A stretch of 22,851 nucleotides of DNA from Bacteroidales bacterium (GCA_900769945.1 CAAGIO010000002.1:1-22851), one strand, 5' to 3'. Numbered from the stretch's first letter, positions 14,008-21,755 are shown. Translations and numbers: made by a program. Notes: generated from the sequence alone by a model not told the origin.

Positions 14008-15525
14008 ATGGGCTCACAGAAACTAACTCAAACTCAGAAACTTACACAGAAACTGTCACCCCAACAGATTCTGCTAATAAAGCTGCTTGAAATCCCTACG
14101 ATGAAACTCGAGACCCGTATCACCGATGAGATAGAATCAAACCCTACCCTCGAAGCTGGTGAGTCACCTGAAAACGATGACGACTTCTATAACGATGACA
14201 CCCATAACGATGACGAGAACTCTCAAGACGACGACATCGACATCAACGAGGAGGAACAAAATGATAATGAGCAATATGACAGCATTGACGACATCGACGA
14301 CTTCATGAAAGACGACGATGATGACGACGCATCATATAAATACGCCGCCAACAACAGCAGCCCCGACGATAAAGTTTATGAGGCCCCTATCTCTAACGAG
14401 ACCTCCTTCCAAGACTCCCTCATTGAACAACTCGGATTCAGACAACTCGATGAGAAGAAATATAAGATTGGCACTTATATCATCGGCAACCTCGATGACT
14501 CCGGATACCTCTCACGCCCTCTGTCTGGCATAGCCGACGACCTGCTCTTCAACATGAACATCGACGCCTCCGAAGACGAGATACGTGATGTGCTCAAAGT
14601 AATCCAAGACTTCGACCCTGCAGGAGTAGGAGCCACCGACCTACAAGAGTGCCTCCTCATCCAACTGCAACGCATCATGGAAGACGATCCTGATGACAAC
14701 TGCCTTAACGCCATCACCATAATAAAAAATTATTTCGAGGAGTTCACCAAGAAACATTACGACAAAATAGAATCGAGGACCGGGCTCTCATCACAGGAGT
14801 TCCGCGACGCCCTCAACCTCATCTTGTCTCTCAACCCTAAACCCGGCGGCTACTCCTCCTCTCTGTCATCTAACTCCAACTATATCATCCCCGACTTCAC
14901 CATAGTGAACAACGCAGGCGACTTAGAGCTCTCTCTGAACTACAGGAACTCCCCCGACCTTCGCGTGAGCAAATACTATGTGAACCAGCTGAAAGCCTAC
15001 GAGAAGATGAAGTCAAACAAAGAGATAAAGGAGGCGACAGCTTACCTGAAAAACAAGATTGACTCAGCCAAAAGCTTCATCGACGCTCTCAGACAAAGGA
15101 AAGACACGCTTTATGTCACCATGAAAGCCATCATGGATTATCAGCGCGACTTCTTCCTCACTGGAGACGAGACAAAGCTTAAACCGATGATTCTTAAAGA
15201 TATAGCAAAAATCGTAGGATTAGATATCTCCACCATCTCCCGCGTGGCAAGCAGCAAATACGTGCAGACTTCTTTCGGCACCTTCCAACTAAAATACTTC
15301 TTCAGCGAGGCCCTCATCAACAGCGACGGCGAGGAGGTCTCAACAAGAGAGGTAAAGAAGATTCTCAAAGACTGCATCGCGGCAGAGGACAAATCTAACC
15401 CTCTGACAGACGAGCAACTCACTGACATTCTTAAAGATAAGGGATACAACATAGCACGCAGAACAACAGCGAAATATCGCGAGCAACTCGGTATTCCCGT
15501 GGCACGACTTCGTAAAGAAAAATGA
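14008..15525 (+). CDS. rpoN: RNA polymerase sigma-54 factor
   Basis: Alternative sigma factor that recognises -24/-12 promoters and needs enhancer-binding ATPases to open DNA. I start it at the ATG at 14008 (505 residues), giving MGSQKLTQTQKLTQKLSPQQ. The frame opens at 13966, but those 14 codons lie in the asnS terminator hairpin. Region I (1-47) is Gln/Leu-rich as expected. Region II (about 51-110) is extraordinarily acidic, with runs such as six Asp in a row. The core-binding domain follows. The DNA-binding part has a helix-turn-helix (KDIAKIVGLDISTISRVAS) and an RpoN box at about 483, ARRTTAKYRE, with one change (V to T) from the canonical ARRTVAKYRE. Its last four bases overlap the next gene (ATGA). 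Confidence 0.96.
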   Translation: MGSQKLTQTQKLTQKLSPQQILLIKLLEIPTMKLETRITDEIESNPTLEAGESPENDDDFYNDDTHNDDENSQDDDIDINEEEQNDNEQYDSIDDIDDFMKDDDDDDASYKYAANNSSPDDKVYEAPISNETSFQDSLIEQLGFRQLDEKKYKIGTYIIGNLDDSGYLSRPLSGIADDLLFNMNIDASEDEIRDVLKVIQDFDPAGVGATDLQECLLIQLQRIMEDDPDDNCLNAITIIKNYFEEFTKKHYDKIESRTGLSSQEFRDALNLILSLNPKPGGYSSSLSSNSNYIIPDFTIVNNAGDLELSLNYRNSPDLRVSKYYVNQLKAYEKMKSNKEIKEATAYLKNKIDSAKSFIDALRQRKDTLYVTMKAIMDYQRDFFLTGDETKLKPMILKDIAKIVGLDISTISRVASSKYVQTSFGTFQLKYFFSEALINSDGEEVSTREVKKILKDCIAAEDKSNPLTDEQLTDILKDKGYNIARRTTAKYREQLGIPVARLRKEK

Positions 15526-16121
15526 AAAAAGCTGAAATAATATCCCTTCTGACCCACCCAATCTTTCACCCAACCGTGGTGATGATAATACTTTTATTGT
15601 CAGGGCTCTCGCGTTTCTCCAACGTCAACAGCCTATTGCTGACGGCATCGGTCTTCATCATGACATGCGTGATACCGGTCTTTATTCTTCTGATGATGAG
15701 GCGGTGGAAAGTCATAGAGTCGTTACAGATGGAGAGCGCGGGCGAAAGGGTGGCGCCGCTGTTTGTGATGATGCTCTGCCTATATGGGACAATAAACTTC
15801 TTCAACAAGATACCGTTATTGGCGTTGTTCAACTTCTACCTCTCGTCATGTCTCGTGGTAACAACGATAGCGTTTCTTGTGTCATTCTTTTGGAAGATAA
15901 GCCTTCACGCTCTCGGCTGGGGTTGCCTGACAGCCTTTTTCTTCGTCATGTCGCAGTCGCTGATGCGCCTTTATCTGCCCGTCTTCATCATCTGCATCCT
16001 CTTCACAGGCGTTGCTGCTTCGGCGAGGCTAAAATTAAAATCCCATAGCGAGCCACAGATTTACGTGGGACTCGCCATAGGATTCTTCAGCCTTTTAATT
16101 CTTAACACTATATTCCTTTAA
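15522..16121 (+). CDS. Small polytopic membrane protein, PAP2-like
   Basis: A 199-residue protein with about six hydrophobic membrane spans (near 18-30, 37-58, 78-90, 97-121, 132-146, 150-166, 181-198; adjacent ones may merge). It belongs, by memory of its pattern, to a Bacteroidota family distantly related to PAP2 phosphatases. Degenerate PAP2 motifs can be picked out: ERVAP (75-79), KISLH (125-129, like the PSGH motif) and R169-x5-H175-x3, where the final Asp of the usual motif is Gln179. If active it could dephosphorylate a lipid phosphate such as undecaprenyl diphosphate, but this is inference. It is coupled to rpoN by an ATGA overlap. Its stop codon overlaps the stop of the opposite gene. 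Confidence 0.75.
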   Translation: MKKAEIISLLTHPIFHPTVVMIILLLSGLSRFSNVNSLLLTASVFIMTCVIPVFILLMMRRWKVIESLQMESAGERVAPLFVMMLCLYGTINFFNKIPLLALFNFYLSSCLVVTTIAFLVSFFWKISLHALGWGCLTAFFFVMSQSLMRLYLPVFIICILFTGVAASARLKLKSHSEPQIYVGLAIGFFSLLILNTIFL

Positions 16122-16801
16122 AATGCCCTGATGCCGATACCCACCGAGAGCGGCATGATATCAGGCCCCTTGCCCTTCTGCACCGAATTGGTGAACTGGT
16201 AGGAGCAGAAGACATTCAGGCAACGGTACGCTACACGTAAGGTGGCGGAATACACTATCCTCTCAAGGTTACTCACCGAGCCGTATCTCACCTCCCACTT
16301 GTGCGTGTCGGGGTTCAAAGCATCTGAAGCATTAATCTTTCCTTTGCATTTCGACTTGCTGCTCATCAGAAAACCGACCTTTCCTCCCACAGAAATCTTG
16401 AACTTGTCGGCGATACGGAAATTAAGCTCAAGTGGAATATCGAAGTAGTTGAGGTTCAGCTTGCTATTATCGCATGACTCAAGCGACACGAAGTTGAGGG
16501 TGTCGGCATAAGGTTCGGCAAGCCATGCATTTTTCATATAATAATTATGAGATGTCACTCCAACACCAACAGAGACCGTATGTTTAGTCCCTTCCATCGG
16601 GAGGTTGAAAGTCATATAGGTGTCGAAACCTTGGTTAAACCCGCGCAGATTGAAGTTCTCGTAGCTACCACCCATGTTAAAATCCGTGAACAAATCGAAA
16701 CCAAGGGTGAACCTACCGTTAGTTCTGTCCTTTATCAGCTGCGCCTGCGAGACGAACGACACCGCAAGCAATACAATAAGAATAAATAGATTCCTTTTCA
16801 T
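16118..16801 (-). CDS. Outer-membrane beta-barrel protein
   Basis: The 227-residue protein has a clear Sec signal peptide (MKRNLFILIVLLAVSFVSQA, cleavage before Q21). Its mature part consists of alternating amphipathic strands, such as FTLGFDLFTDFNMGGSYENF, ELNFRIADKFKISVGGKVGF and ATLRVAYRCLNVFCSYQF. It ends in IGIRAF; a C-terminal Phe is the usual recognition signal for the barrel assembly machinery. It is a PorT-like/OmpA-like small barrel with no identifiable ligand. It is last in a minus-strand cluster with a charged helical protein (18-base gap) and a SPOR protein. Two extra cysteines near residue 110 and 158 and a loop rich in Lys/Ser/Gly (SSKSKCKGK) are unassigned. Confidence 0.85.
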   Translation of the reverse strand: MKRNLFILIVLLAVSFVSQAQLIKDRTNGRFTLGFDLFTDFNMGGSYENFNLRGFNQGFDTYMTFNLPMEGTKHTVSVGVGVTSHNYYMKNAWLAEPYADTLNFVSLESCDNSKLNLNYFDIPLELNFRIADKFKISVGGKVGFLMSSKSKCKGKINASDALNPDTHKWEVRYGSVSNLERIVYSATLRVAYRCLNVFCSYQFTNSVQKGKGPDIMPLSVGIGIRAF

Positions 16802-16819
16802 AGAATGAGTATGTATCTT

Positions 16820-17269
16820 TTATTTATTATTTTTTATGAGTTTCTGTCTCTTATCAAGAAGTTTGTCCATCTCCTCTTCCGAGATGTCCGGGTTACGGAG
16901 CTGTGCGTCAATGGAATCGAGAAGCGACTGATAGTTCTCACCTGTCTGTAGCGACTCGTATGCCATCTCTTTCTTCTCCACCTCAACGATAGGGCTGTCA
17001 TTGACGACATTGGCATCTTCACCGAGCTGTTCGCGCAACCTGCTAATCATCAATGAGATAAAGCGTCGTGCCATCTCGTTATCGGCCATTCCGGGAAGCT
17101 CGATAGAGAAATGGTCCTTATATTCCTCATAGTTATCGAGTTGCCGTTTAAGCTGCTCAAGCTGCGACTTATCTATTCCCGGCACATCGTCAAGTGGATA
17201 TTTCTCAATCACTTTCTTAAACAGCCGTAACAGCTCTTCTATCTGTTTTTTAAAATCTTCATTCTCCAT
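16820..17269 (-). CDS. Charged, mostly helical protein of unknown function
   Basis: I do not recognise this gene. I chose the ATG at 17267-17269 (149 residues) over a TTG at 17291-17293 that would add eight residues. There is no signal peptide or membrane segment, so it is probably cytoplasmic. It is dominated by Lys, Glu, Asp and Leu. An N-terminal stretch (MENEDFKKQIEELLRLFKKV) and the C-terminus (about 110-149, with EEEMDKLLDKRQKL) look like amphipathic or coiled-coil helices, joined by a less regular middle (SIELPGMADNEMARRFISLM). It lies between a SPOR-domain protein (48-base gap) and an outer-membrane barrel (18-base gap) and is presumably co-transcribed with them. Confidence 0.7.
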   Translation of the reverse strand: MENEDFKKQIEELLRLFKKVIEKYPLDDVPGIDKSQLEQLKRQLDNYEEYKDHFSIELPGMADNEMARRFISLMISRLREQLGEDANVVNDSPIVEVEKKEMAYESLQTGENYQSLLDSIDAQLRNPDISEEEMDKLLDKRQKLIKNNK

Positions 17270-17317
17270 AATAATTAATAACGAGCGATTCAATAAAAAT
17301 TGTTATTATGCAAAAAA

Positions 17318-17866
17318 TTATTCAACATCATAAAACAATTGATAGTCAATGGTATCAAAAGGAACGGTGTCATAATAGTACTCTTCTTCCTCAATAAACA
17401 CCTTATTGACATTAATCATCGAGTCTAATTCCTGAGGGTCAAAGGTCATTGTTTTATTACACAGGGCGTTATAAGGCAGTTCTATTCTGTCGGCGGTGAC
17501 GAAGGAGTCTTTAAAATCGTTCTTCAGCTGTTGGTAAAGGTTCTCAGCTTCGAGGCGTGTGCGGAAGTCGCCTACGCGGAGACGATAATACGGCTGGCGG
17601 AAGATAAGATAGGTAGGGACATCGGGATAGGCTTCCACGAACAATGACTTGACGCTGTCAGCGAGATGCAGTGCGTTATTGCCAAGACCCATAAAAATCT
17701 GGACACGGAACCCGTCGATGGTGCTATCATTAGTACGAATCTGGCGTTGTTTCATCAGCAGAGTGTCGATACGCGGGTCCTGATGAAGGCGCAGCACCCC
17801 TTTTTGAGCGAAGCAAGCCATTGATAATAATGATATTAATACAAATACAAATACTTTATTTTTCAA
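17318..17866 (-). CDS. SPOR-domain protein, secreted (TTG start)
   Basis: A 182-residue exported protein expected to bind denuded peptidoglycan glycan strands, often at division sites. A Sec signal peptide (MKNKVFVFVLISLLSMACFA) is followed by a SPOR domain at about 52-131: GFRVQIFMG, then YYRLRVGDFRTRLEAENLYQ with the conserved R-V-G-D/F turn. The C-terminal tail (about 140-182) is acidic and Tyr-rich. The start is a TTG (complement of 17864-17866). The only in-frame codons between it and the upstream TAA contain no ATG or GTG, and moving downstream would remove the signal peptide. It heads a minus-strand cluster with the helical and barrel proteins, and is divergent from ruvB across an 80-base gap. 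Confidence 0.88.
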   Translation of the reverse strand: MKNKVFVFVLISLLSMACFAQKGVLRLHQDPRIDTLLMKQRQIRTNDSTIDGFRVQIFMGLGNNALHLADSVKSLFVEAYPDVPTYLIFRQPYYRLRVGDFRTRLEAENLYQQLKNDFKDSFVTADRIELPYNALCNKTMTFDPQELDSMINVNKVFIEEEEYYYDTVPFDTIDYQLFYDVE

Positions 17867-17922
17867 AACACAAAATTTTCGGCTAAATTAAGCAAAACTT
17901 TTCATACAGCCATTATTTTTAG

Positions 17923-17930
17923 TATTTTTG
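17923..17930 (+). promoter_or_regulatory. Putative -7 element for ruvB
   Basis: TATTTTTG matches TAnnTTTG and ends 16 bases before the ruvB ATG, implying a leader of about 10 bases. The -33 position holds only a T-rich stretch (near 17899-17902). Confidence 0.45.
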
Positions 17931-17946
17931 TCATAAATTTTTCAAC

Positions 17947-18975
17947 ATGAATGAGAATTTAGATGCGTTCGGTACCTCAATGAGCAAAGTAGAGAGGGAG
18001 ATAGAGCAGGTGTTAAGGCCTGATGCTTTTGGTTCCTTTGCGGGGCAGGAGCAGGTGGTCGCTAACCTGAGGGTCTTCGTGAAGGCCGCTGCCCAGAGAG
18101 GCGAGTCGCTCGACCACGTCTTACTACACGGTCCGCCCGGATTGGGAAAGACCACGCTGTCGCATATCATAGCCAACGAGTTAGGAGTAAACATGAAGAT
18201 GACCTCCGGCCCTGTCATCGACAAACCGGGCAACCTCGCCGGACTGCTAACAAGCCTTGAGAAAAACGACGTATTATTCATAGACGAGATTCACCGGCTG
18301 AGCCCCGTGGTAGAAGAGTATCTCTACTCCGCCATGGAAGACTTCCGTATAGACATCATGATAGAGTCGGGACCTAACGCTCGGAGCGTACAGATAGCCC
18401 TCAACCCGTTCACACTCATAGGCGCAACGACACGCTCAGGACTGCTCACCGCTCCTTTACGCTCGCGTTTCGGAATAAACCTGCGCCTCGAATATTATGA
18501 CTCAATGACGCTGTCAAACATCATAAAACGCTCTGCATCAATACTAAGGGTGCCAATAGACGAAGAAGCAGCCTTCGAGATAGCACGACGCAGCCGTGGC
18601 ACACCACGTATCGCCAACCTTCTTCTTAGAAGAGTGAGAGACTTCGCTCAAATACAGGGCAACGGCAGAATCACCATAGAGATAGCCAAGATTGGACTCA
18701 AAGCCCTTAACGTTGACCAACACGGGCTCGACGATATGGATAACAGGATTCTTCAAACCATAATAGAGAAGTTCAAGGGCGGCCCCGTGGGCGTGAACAC
18801 CATCGCCACCGCCGTGGGCGAAGAAGCCGGCACCATAGAAGAGGTCTGCGAGCCTTTCCTTATCCAAGAAGGCTACATAATGCGCACCCCAAGAGGCCGC
18901 GTCGCCACCGACCTCGCATACCAACACCTTGGAAGACAACGCGGCATCGACAACAACCAAGGCTCCCTGTTCTAA
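17947..18975 (+). CDS. ruvB: Holliday junction branch-migration ATPase RuvB
   Basis: Hexameric AAA+ motor that, with RuvA, moves Holliday junctions during recombination and fork repair. The 342 residues fit the family. Visible motifs are Walker A (GPPGLGKTT, about 60-68), Walker B (FIDEIHRL, about 111-118), sensor 1 (GATTRSG), the arginine-finger region (LRSRFG), and the C-terminal winged helix (GGPVGVNTIATAVGEE onward, with YIMRTPRGRVAT). No ruvA or ruvC is adjacent, as is common in Bacteroidota. It stands alone on the plus strand between the SPOR cluster (divergent) and the DNA methyltransferase (convergent). Confidence 0.97.
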   Translation: MNENLDAFGTSMSKVEREIEQVLRPDAFGSFAGQEQVVANLRVFVKAAAQRGESLDHVLLHGPPGLGKTTLSHIIANELGVNMKMTSGPVIDKPGNLAGLLTSLEKNDVLFIDEIHRLSPVVEEYLYSAMEDFRIDIMIESGPNARSVQIALNPFTLIGATTRSGLLTAPLRSRFGINLRLEYYDSMTLSNIIKRSASILRVPIDEEAAFEIARRSRGTPRIANLLLRRVRDFAQIQGNGRITIEIAKIGLKALNVDQHGLDDMDNRILQTIIEKFKGGPVGVNTIATAVGEEAGTIEEVCEPFLIQEGYIMRTPRGRVATDLAYQHLGRQRGIDNNQGSLF

Positions 18976-19045
18976 CACTCTTTACCACACCCATCACCTT
19001 ATTAATAAAGGTAAACTCTCTCTTATCTCAACAACCGCCTCAGAA

Positions 19046-19078
19046 GCATTGTAACGCCTCCTGACAGGGGCGTTATGC
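19046..19078. other. Strong hairpin in the ruvB-methyltransferase convergent gap
   Basis: TAACGCC (19052-19058) pairs with GGCGTTA (19069-19075), extended inward by a G-U and a C-G pair and outward, past a three-base bulge, by GCA with TGC. Neither strand has a T-run after it, so it is not a canonical intrinsic terminator. It may still help end one or both convergent transcripts. The rest of the 130-base gap shows nothing I can name. Confidence 0.4.
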
Positions 19079-19105
19079 ACTCCCATCTCCTCCAGAATGC
19101 CTCAT

Positions 19106-20845
19106 TTAACTACGGCGGCCTAACATAGCCACGATATGCTCCTGCTCCTCCGCCGTGATGCCGAAGATAGAATAAACCTTCTCATCAAGCTCACGCCTGC
19201 ATCGCTCATCAAACACTCCCGACTGAATGTCAGTGACTAACGATGACAACTCCTCGTCCTGCTGGGTGGAAAGTCTTGGAAATGGCAACTCCTGCAGATT
19301 CCCTTTCAACACCTTTATGTCTGGAAACTTCAACGAATAATAATAATGATAAAGCGTCGAGTTAAGCAGCGATGCGACACTCTTTATGGAGATGGTGTCG
19401 AGCTGCGGTATCAAGATGTTCGCGCTATTGATACACAGACGCTGCTTGTCATCGTATGCCACTATAGGATATCGCGCTATAAAACGATAGATGAGCTTCT
19501 CCGGAGCCCTAAAATACTCCTCCCTCGAACATTGCTGGAAATCAGACGGCTCAAAGAAGATATATGACGACTTCTCCTTCAGCTTAAAAGGCTCCACATG
19601 CTTGCCCTCATAAACCGCCTCTAACCCTTCGCCACTCTCCTTCCTCACCTTTCTCCTATTATCACCCGTAACAATGCCTAAAGCCCATTGACTATGAGTG
19701 AGATTGTCATGGCAGCACGACTCCATCTTGTTTATTATCGAAAGCTCTATCTCATCAAAAACCTCAACAGCAATAACCCCCGACACCCTCGCCCGCTCCG
19801 ACAAAGAAACGACAACGGCGCCCTTCTCGCTCGTAACGACATACTCCTGCCTGACCGCCGGCTCCAACCGGATTCTTATACTGAAGAAGTCTGTGAACAC
19901 GCCGTCAAACCGGTTCTTGTACAAATCAATCTTCTCAATGGTGGCCTCCGACAATATCTTCTTCCTTATATCGCTGTGAATCTTTATCTTAAGAAGAGAA
20001 GAAGGCAACAGGAAATACAATGTCCCGCCCTCATTCAGACGGCTCAACGACTCCGCCACCACCATCGAGGCACGCTCTTTCGACTTTATTGAAGGGTATC
20101 TTTGAAGATAAATACCTTCCTTATCACCGCCCCATGGAGGATTTGTGTAGATATTATCAAACTTTTTCGGCAGCGACCTCATCATTTTGTCATGATGCGA
20201 AATGCCTTTGAGATAATCTATGCAGAATACATTAGGTGTGAACTCCTTGTCGTGATATTTCACCAGAAGGTTCGCCGAGGCAATCATCACCGCAACAGGG
20301 TTGATATCAAAGCCATACAAGTTGGAAGGGTTGTTTGTGGCAACTCCGAGAAGGAACGCTCCGCTGCCACAGCACGGGTCAAGGAAAGTCTCGTCATCGG
20401 CAAGCGTCTTGCCCCCAAGGATATACTCCACCACATCACGGCTTGTATAGTACTGCCCCGAAATGTTACGCTCGCCCTCCGTCATCAACGACTGATAAAC
20501 AAAGCCAAGGACATCACCGTCACTTCCCCAGATGTCAGTCGGAACATCTATGTCAAGACACTCTAAATGCCTGTATCTCCGCAAGAAACGCCTGACATGT
20601 GGCTTTTGCGACAAGCCCTTGAAGGAAAGAAATGAACAGACAAGGGTGTAGATGATGTCATCAACCGACGACTCTAATTCCAAGAGCGAATGCAGAAAAG
20701 CATTGACCTTCGCGTCATAAAGATAATTTGTGGCAGTGACACGCCTCGTTGACCGGGTCTTATTCGCCCTTCTCGTCAGCTTATCCTTAGAATCACTATG
20801 CAGTCTTTTCCAATTATTTTCCGTCGCTTTGCTAATCCTCGGCAT
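19106..20845 (-). CDS. Solitary N6-adenine DNA methyltransferase with TaqI-like specificity domain
   Basis: Transfers a methyl group from S-adenosylmethionine to adenine in DNA. The protein has 579 residues. A basic N-terminus (1-40) and a helical region are followed by SGQYYTSRDVVEYIL (129-143, motif X), motif I DPCCGSG (156-162) and the catalytic motif IV NPPWGG (235-240), giving the gamma-class order. The C-terminal half resembles the TaqI-type target-recognition domain, ending in ELPFPRLS. No nuclease motif is evident in the N-terminus and no restriction endonuclease gene lies beside it, so it appears to be an orphan methylase, perhaps for gene regulation or protection. Target sequence cannot be read. 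The ATG is one base after the stop of a small upstream ORF. Confidence 0.9.
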   Translation of the reverse strand: MPRISKATENNWKRLHSDSKDKLTRRANKTRSTRRVTATNYLYDAKVNAFLHSLLELESSVDDIIYTLVCSFLSFKGLSQKPHVRRFLRRYRHLECLDIDVPTDIWGSDGDVLGFVYQSLMTEGERNISGQYYTSRDVVEYILGGKTLADDETFLDPCCGSGAFLLGVATNNPSNLYGFDINPVAVMIASANLLVKYHDKEFTPNVFCIDYLKGISHHDKMMRSLPKKFDNIYTNPPWGGDKEGIYLQRYPSIKSKERASMVVAESLSRLNEGGTLYFLLPSSLLKIKIHSDIRKKILSEATIEKIDLYKNRFDGVFTDFFSIRIRLEPAVRQEYVVTSEKGAVVVSLSERARVSGVIAVEVFDEIELSIINKMESCCHDNLTHSQWALGIVTGDNRRKVRKESGEGLEAVYEGKHVEPFKLKEKSSYIFFEPSDFQQCSREEYFRAPEKLIYRFIARYPIVAYDDKQRLCINSANILIPQLDTISIKSVASLLNSTLYHYYYSLKFPDIKVLKGNLQELPFPRLSTQQDEELSSLVTDIQSGVFDERCRRELDEKVYSIFGITAEEQEHIVAMLGRRS

Positions 20846-20846
20846 A

Positions 20847-21029
20847 TCAATACTTCTTACGGGAAATCAAATAGTTCCGATGTTCAGAAAAGCCCTTTTT
20901 CCCTACACCCGACAATTCTGAGGAAGGCTGATAATCGGCGGCGTAACAATCGTTTACAGCTGCCAGAACACCTAACAACCCCGACAAACGCCATCTGCCC
21001 GCATCTCTCCAAACAAGTAAGCCCTTCAT
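20847..21029 (-). CDS. Possible 60-residue ORF just upstream of the methyltransferase
   Basis: I do not recognise this protein and its reality is uncertain. Three things favour it. The ATG (21027-21029) is preceded by AAGGA about six bases upstream, rare in this window. A promoter match sits about 37 bases upstream. Its TGA is one base from the methyltransferase ATG (TGATATG), a spacing typical of coupled translation. The product, MKGLLVWRDAGRWRLSGLLG onward, has a basic start, a hydrophobic stretch (15-25) and an A-A-D site near residue 32, vaguely like a signal peptide, then a Lys-rich tail. It could be a leader peptide that controls methyltransferase translation, or simply a chance ORF. 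A longer reading from 21146 would start upstream of the promoter. Confidence 0.4.
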   Translation of the reverse strand: MKGLLVWRDAGRWRLSGLLGVLAAVNDCYAADYQPSSELSGVGKKGFSEHRNYLISRKKY

Positions 21030-21066
21030 TCTGTCCTTATCTTTCAATTCTTTTCTGAGTCGAACG

Positions 21067-21094
21067 CAAAGATAAGATTTTTCTTCAAAACAAA
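21067..21094 (-). promoter_or_regulatory. Putative promoter for the small ORF and methyltransferase
   Basis: Minus-strand TATCTTTG (21067-21074) matches TAnnTTTG. TTTTG (complement of 21091-21094 and on) lies 16 bases upstream as a -33 candidate. Predicted transcription start is near 21060. Confidence 0.5.
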
Positions 21095-21224
21095 AGAAAG
21101 TTTTTTTTATGTGAATAACAAGCTTGATGTTCCAAAGCATAATCAAATATTTTACACTATTGAATGATGGATTATTATATGCAAGGACGAAGAAAGTAAA
21201 AGAAATTCAGGCAATTGCAGGCTC

Positions 21225-21755
21225 TTACGTAGCACTATTGGTCTTTATCACAACGAGAAATTCTTGTATTGCAGCGAGAGACGCGAGCACACAAACCGAG
21301 GCGGCGACGATGTTTATTCCTTTTATGCCAACAAGAAAAGGGATAAGGAAAAGAGTGAAGCCCGTCATTTTATTCATCATTGTGTGGAGCGACAGAAACG
21401 AATGTGCCAAAACAAAACCGATGGCCACGTTAACAACCTTTATCAAAGCTATTGCTGTTACCCATACATATATCCATCCCTCCAACTCTATGACAGGCAG
21501 CAGCTTACACAAACACACCGCAACAAAGACAATATCCGCCAAGCTATCTATCCGCTCCCCGAAACGGCTCTCGCTATTTGTTCTCCGCGCAACAAAACCG
21601 TCAACCATGTCCGACAATCCACAAAGACAGTAAAGGATATAGAACGATGGCGACAGCGGCTCTGACAACAACAACGGCAACGACAACACAACCCTCATCA
21701 TCGTTATGATATTCGCCAAGTTCTTCTTAATCTTCCTCACATAGATTCTTGTCAT
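21225..21755 (-). CDS. CDP-alcohol phosphatidyltransferase family membrane protein
   Basis: Inner-membrane enzyme of phospholipid synthesis that transfers a phosphatidyl-type group from a CDP-linked donor to an alcohol. The family signature is complete: D49-x2-D52-G53-x2-A56-R57-x8-G66-x3-D70-x3-D74, the metal-binding and catalytic residues. About five or six membrane spans are visible (near 20-32, 38-48, 74-88, 92-118, 131-144, 148-168). At 176 residues it is short but normal for the family. The acceptor (glycerol 3-phosphate, serine, inositol or other) cannot be told from sequence. It stands alone, with a TATTTTTG promoter match 66 bases upstream. The 195 bases between its stop and the small ORF hold no clear terminator. 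Confidence 0.9.
   Translation of the reverse strand: MTRIYVRKIKKNLANIITMMRVVLSLPLLLSEPLSPSFYILYCLCGLSDMVDGFVARRTNSESRFGERIDSLADIVFVAVCLCKLLPVIELEGWIYVWVTAIALIKVVNVAIGFVLAHSFLSLHTMMNKMTGFTLFLIPFLVGIKGINIVAASVCVLASLAAIQEFLVVIKTNSAT

Noticed and set aside
19046..19078. Hairpin after ruvB as a standard intrinsic terminator
   Set aside because: The stem is strong but no T-run follows on either strand, so I kept it only as an unexplained hairpin.
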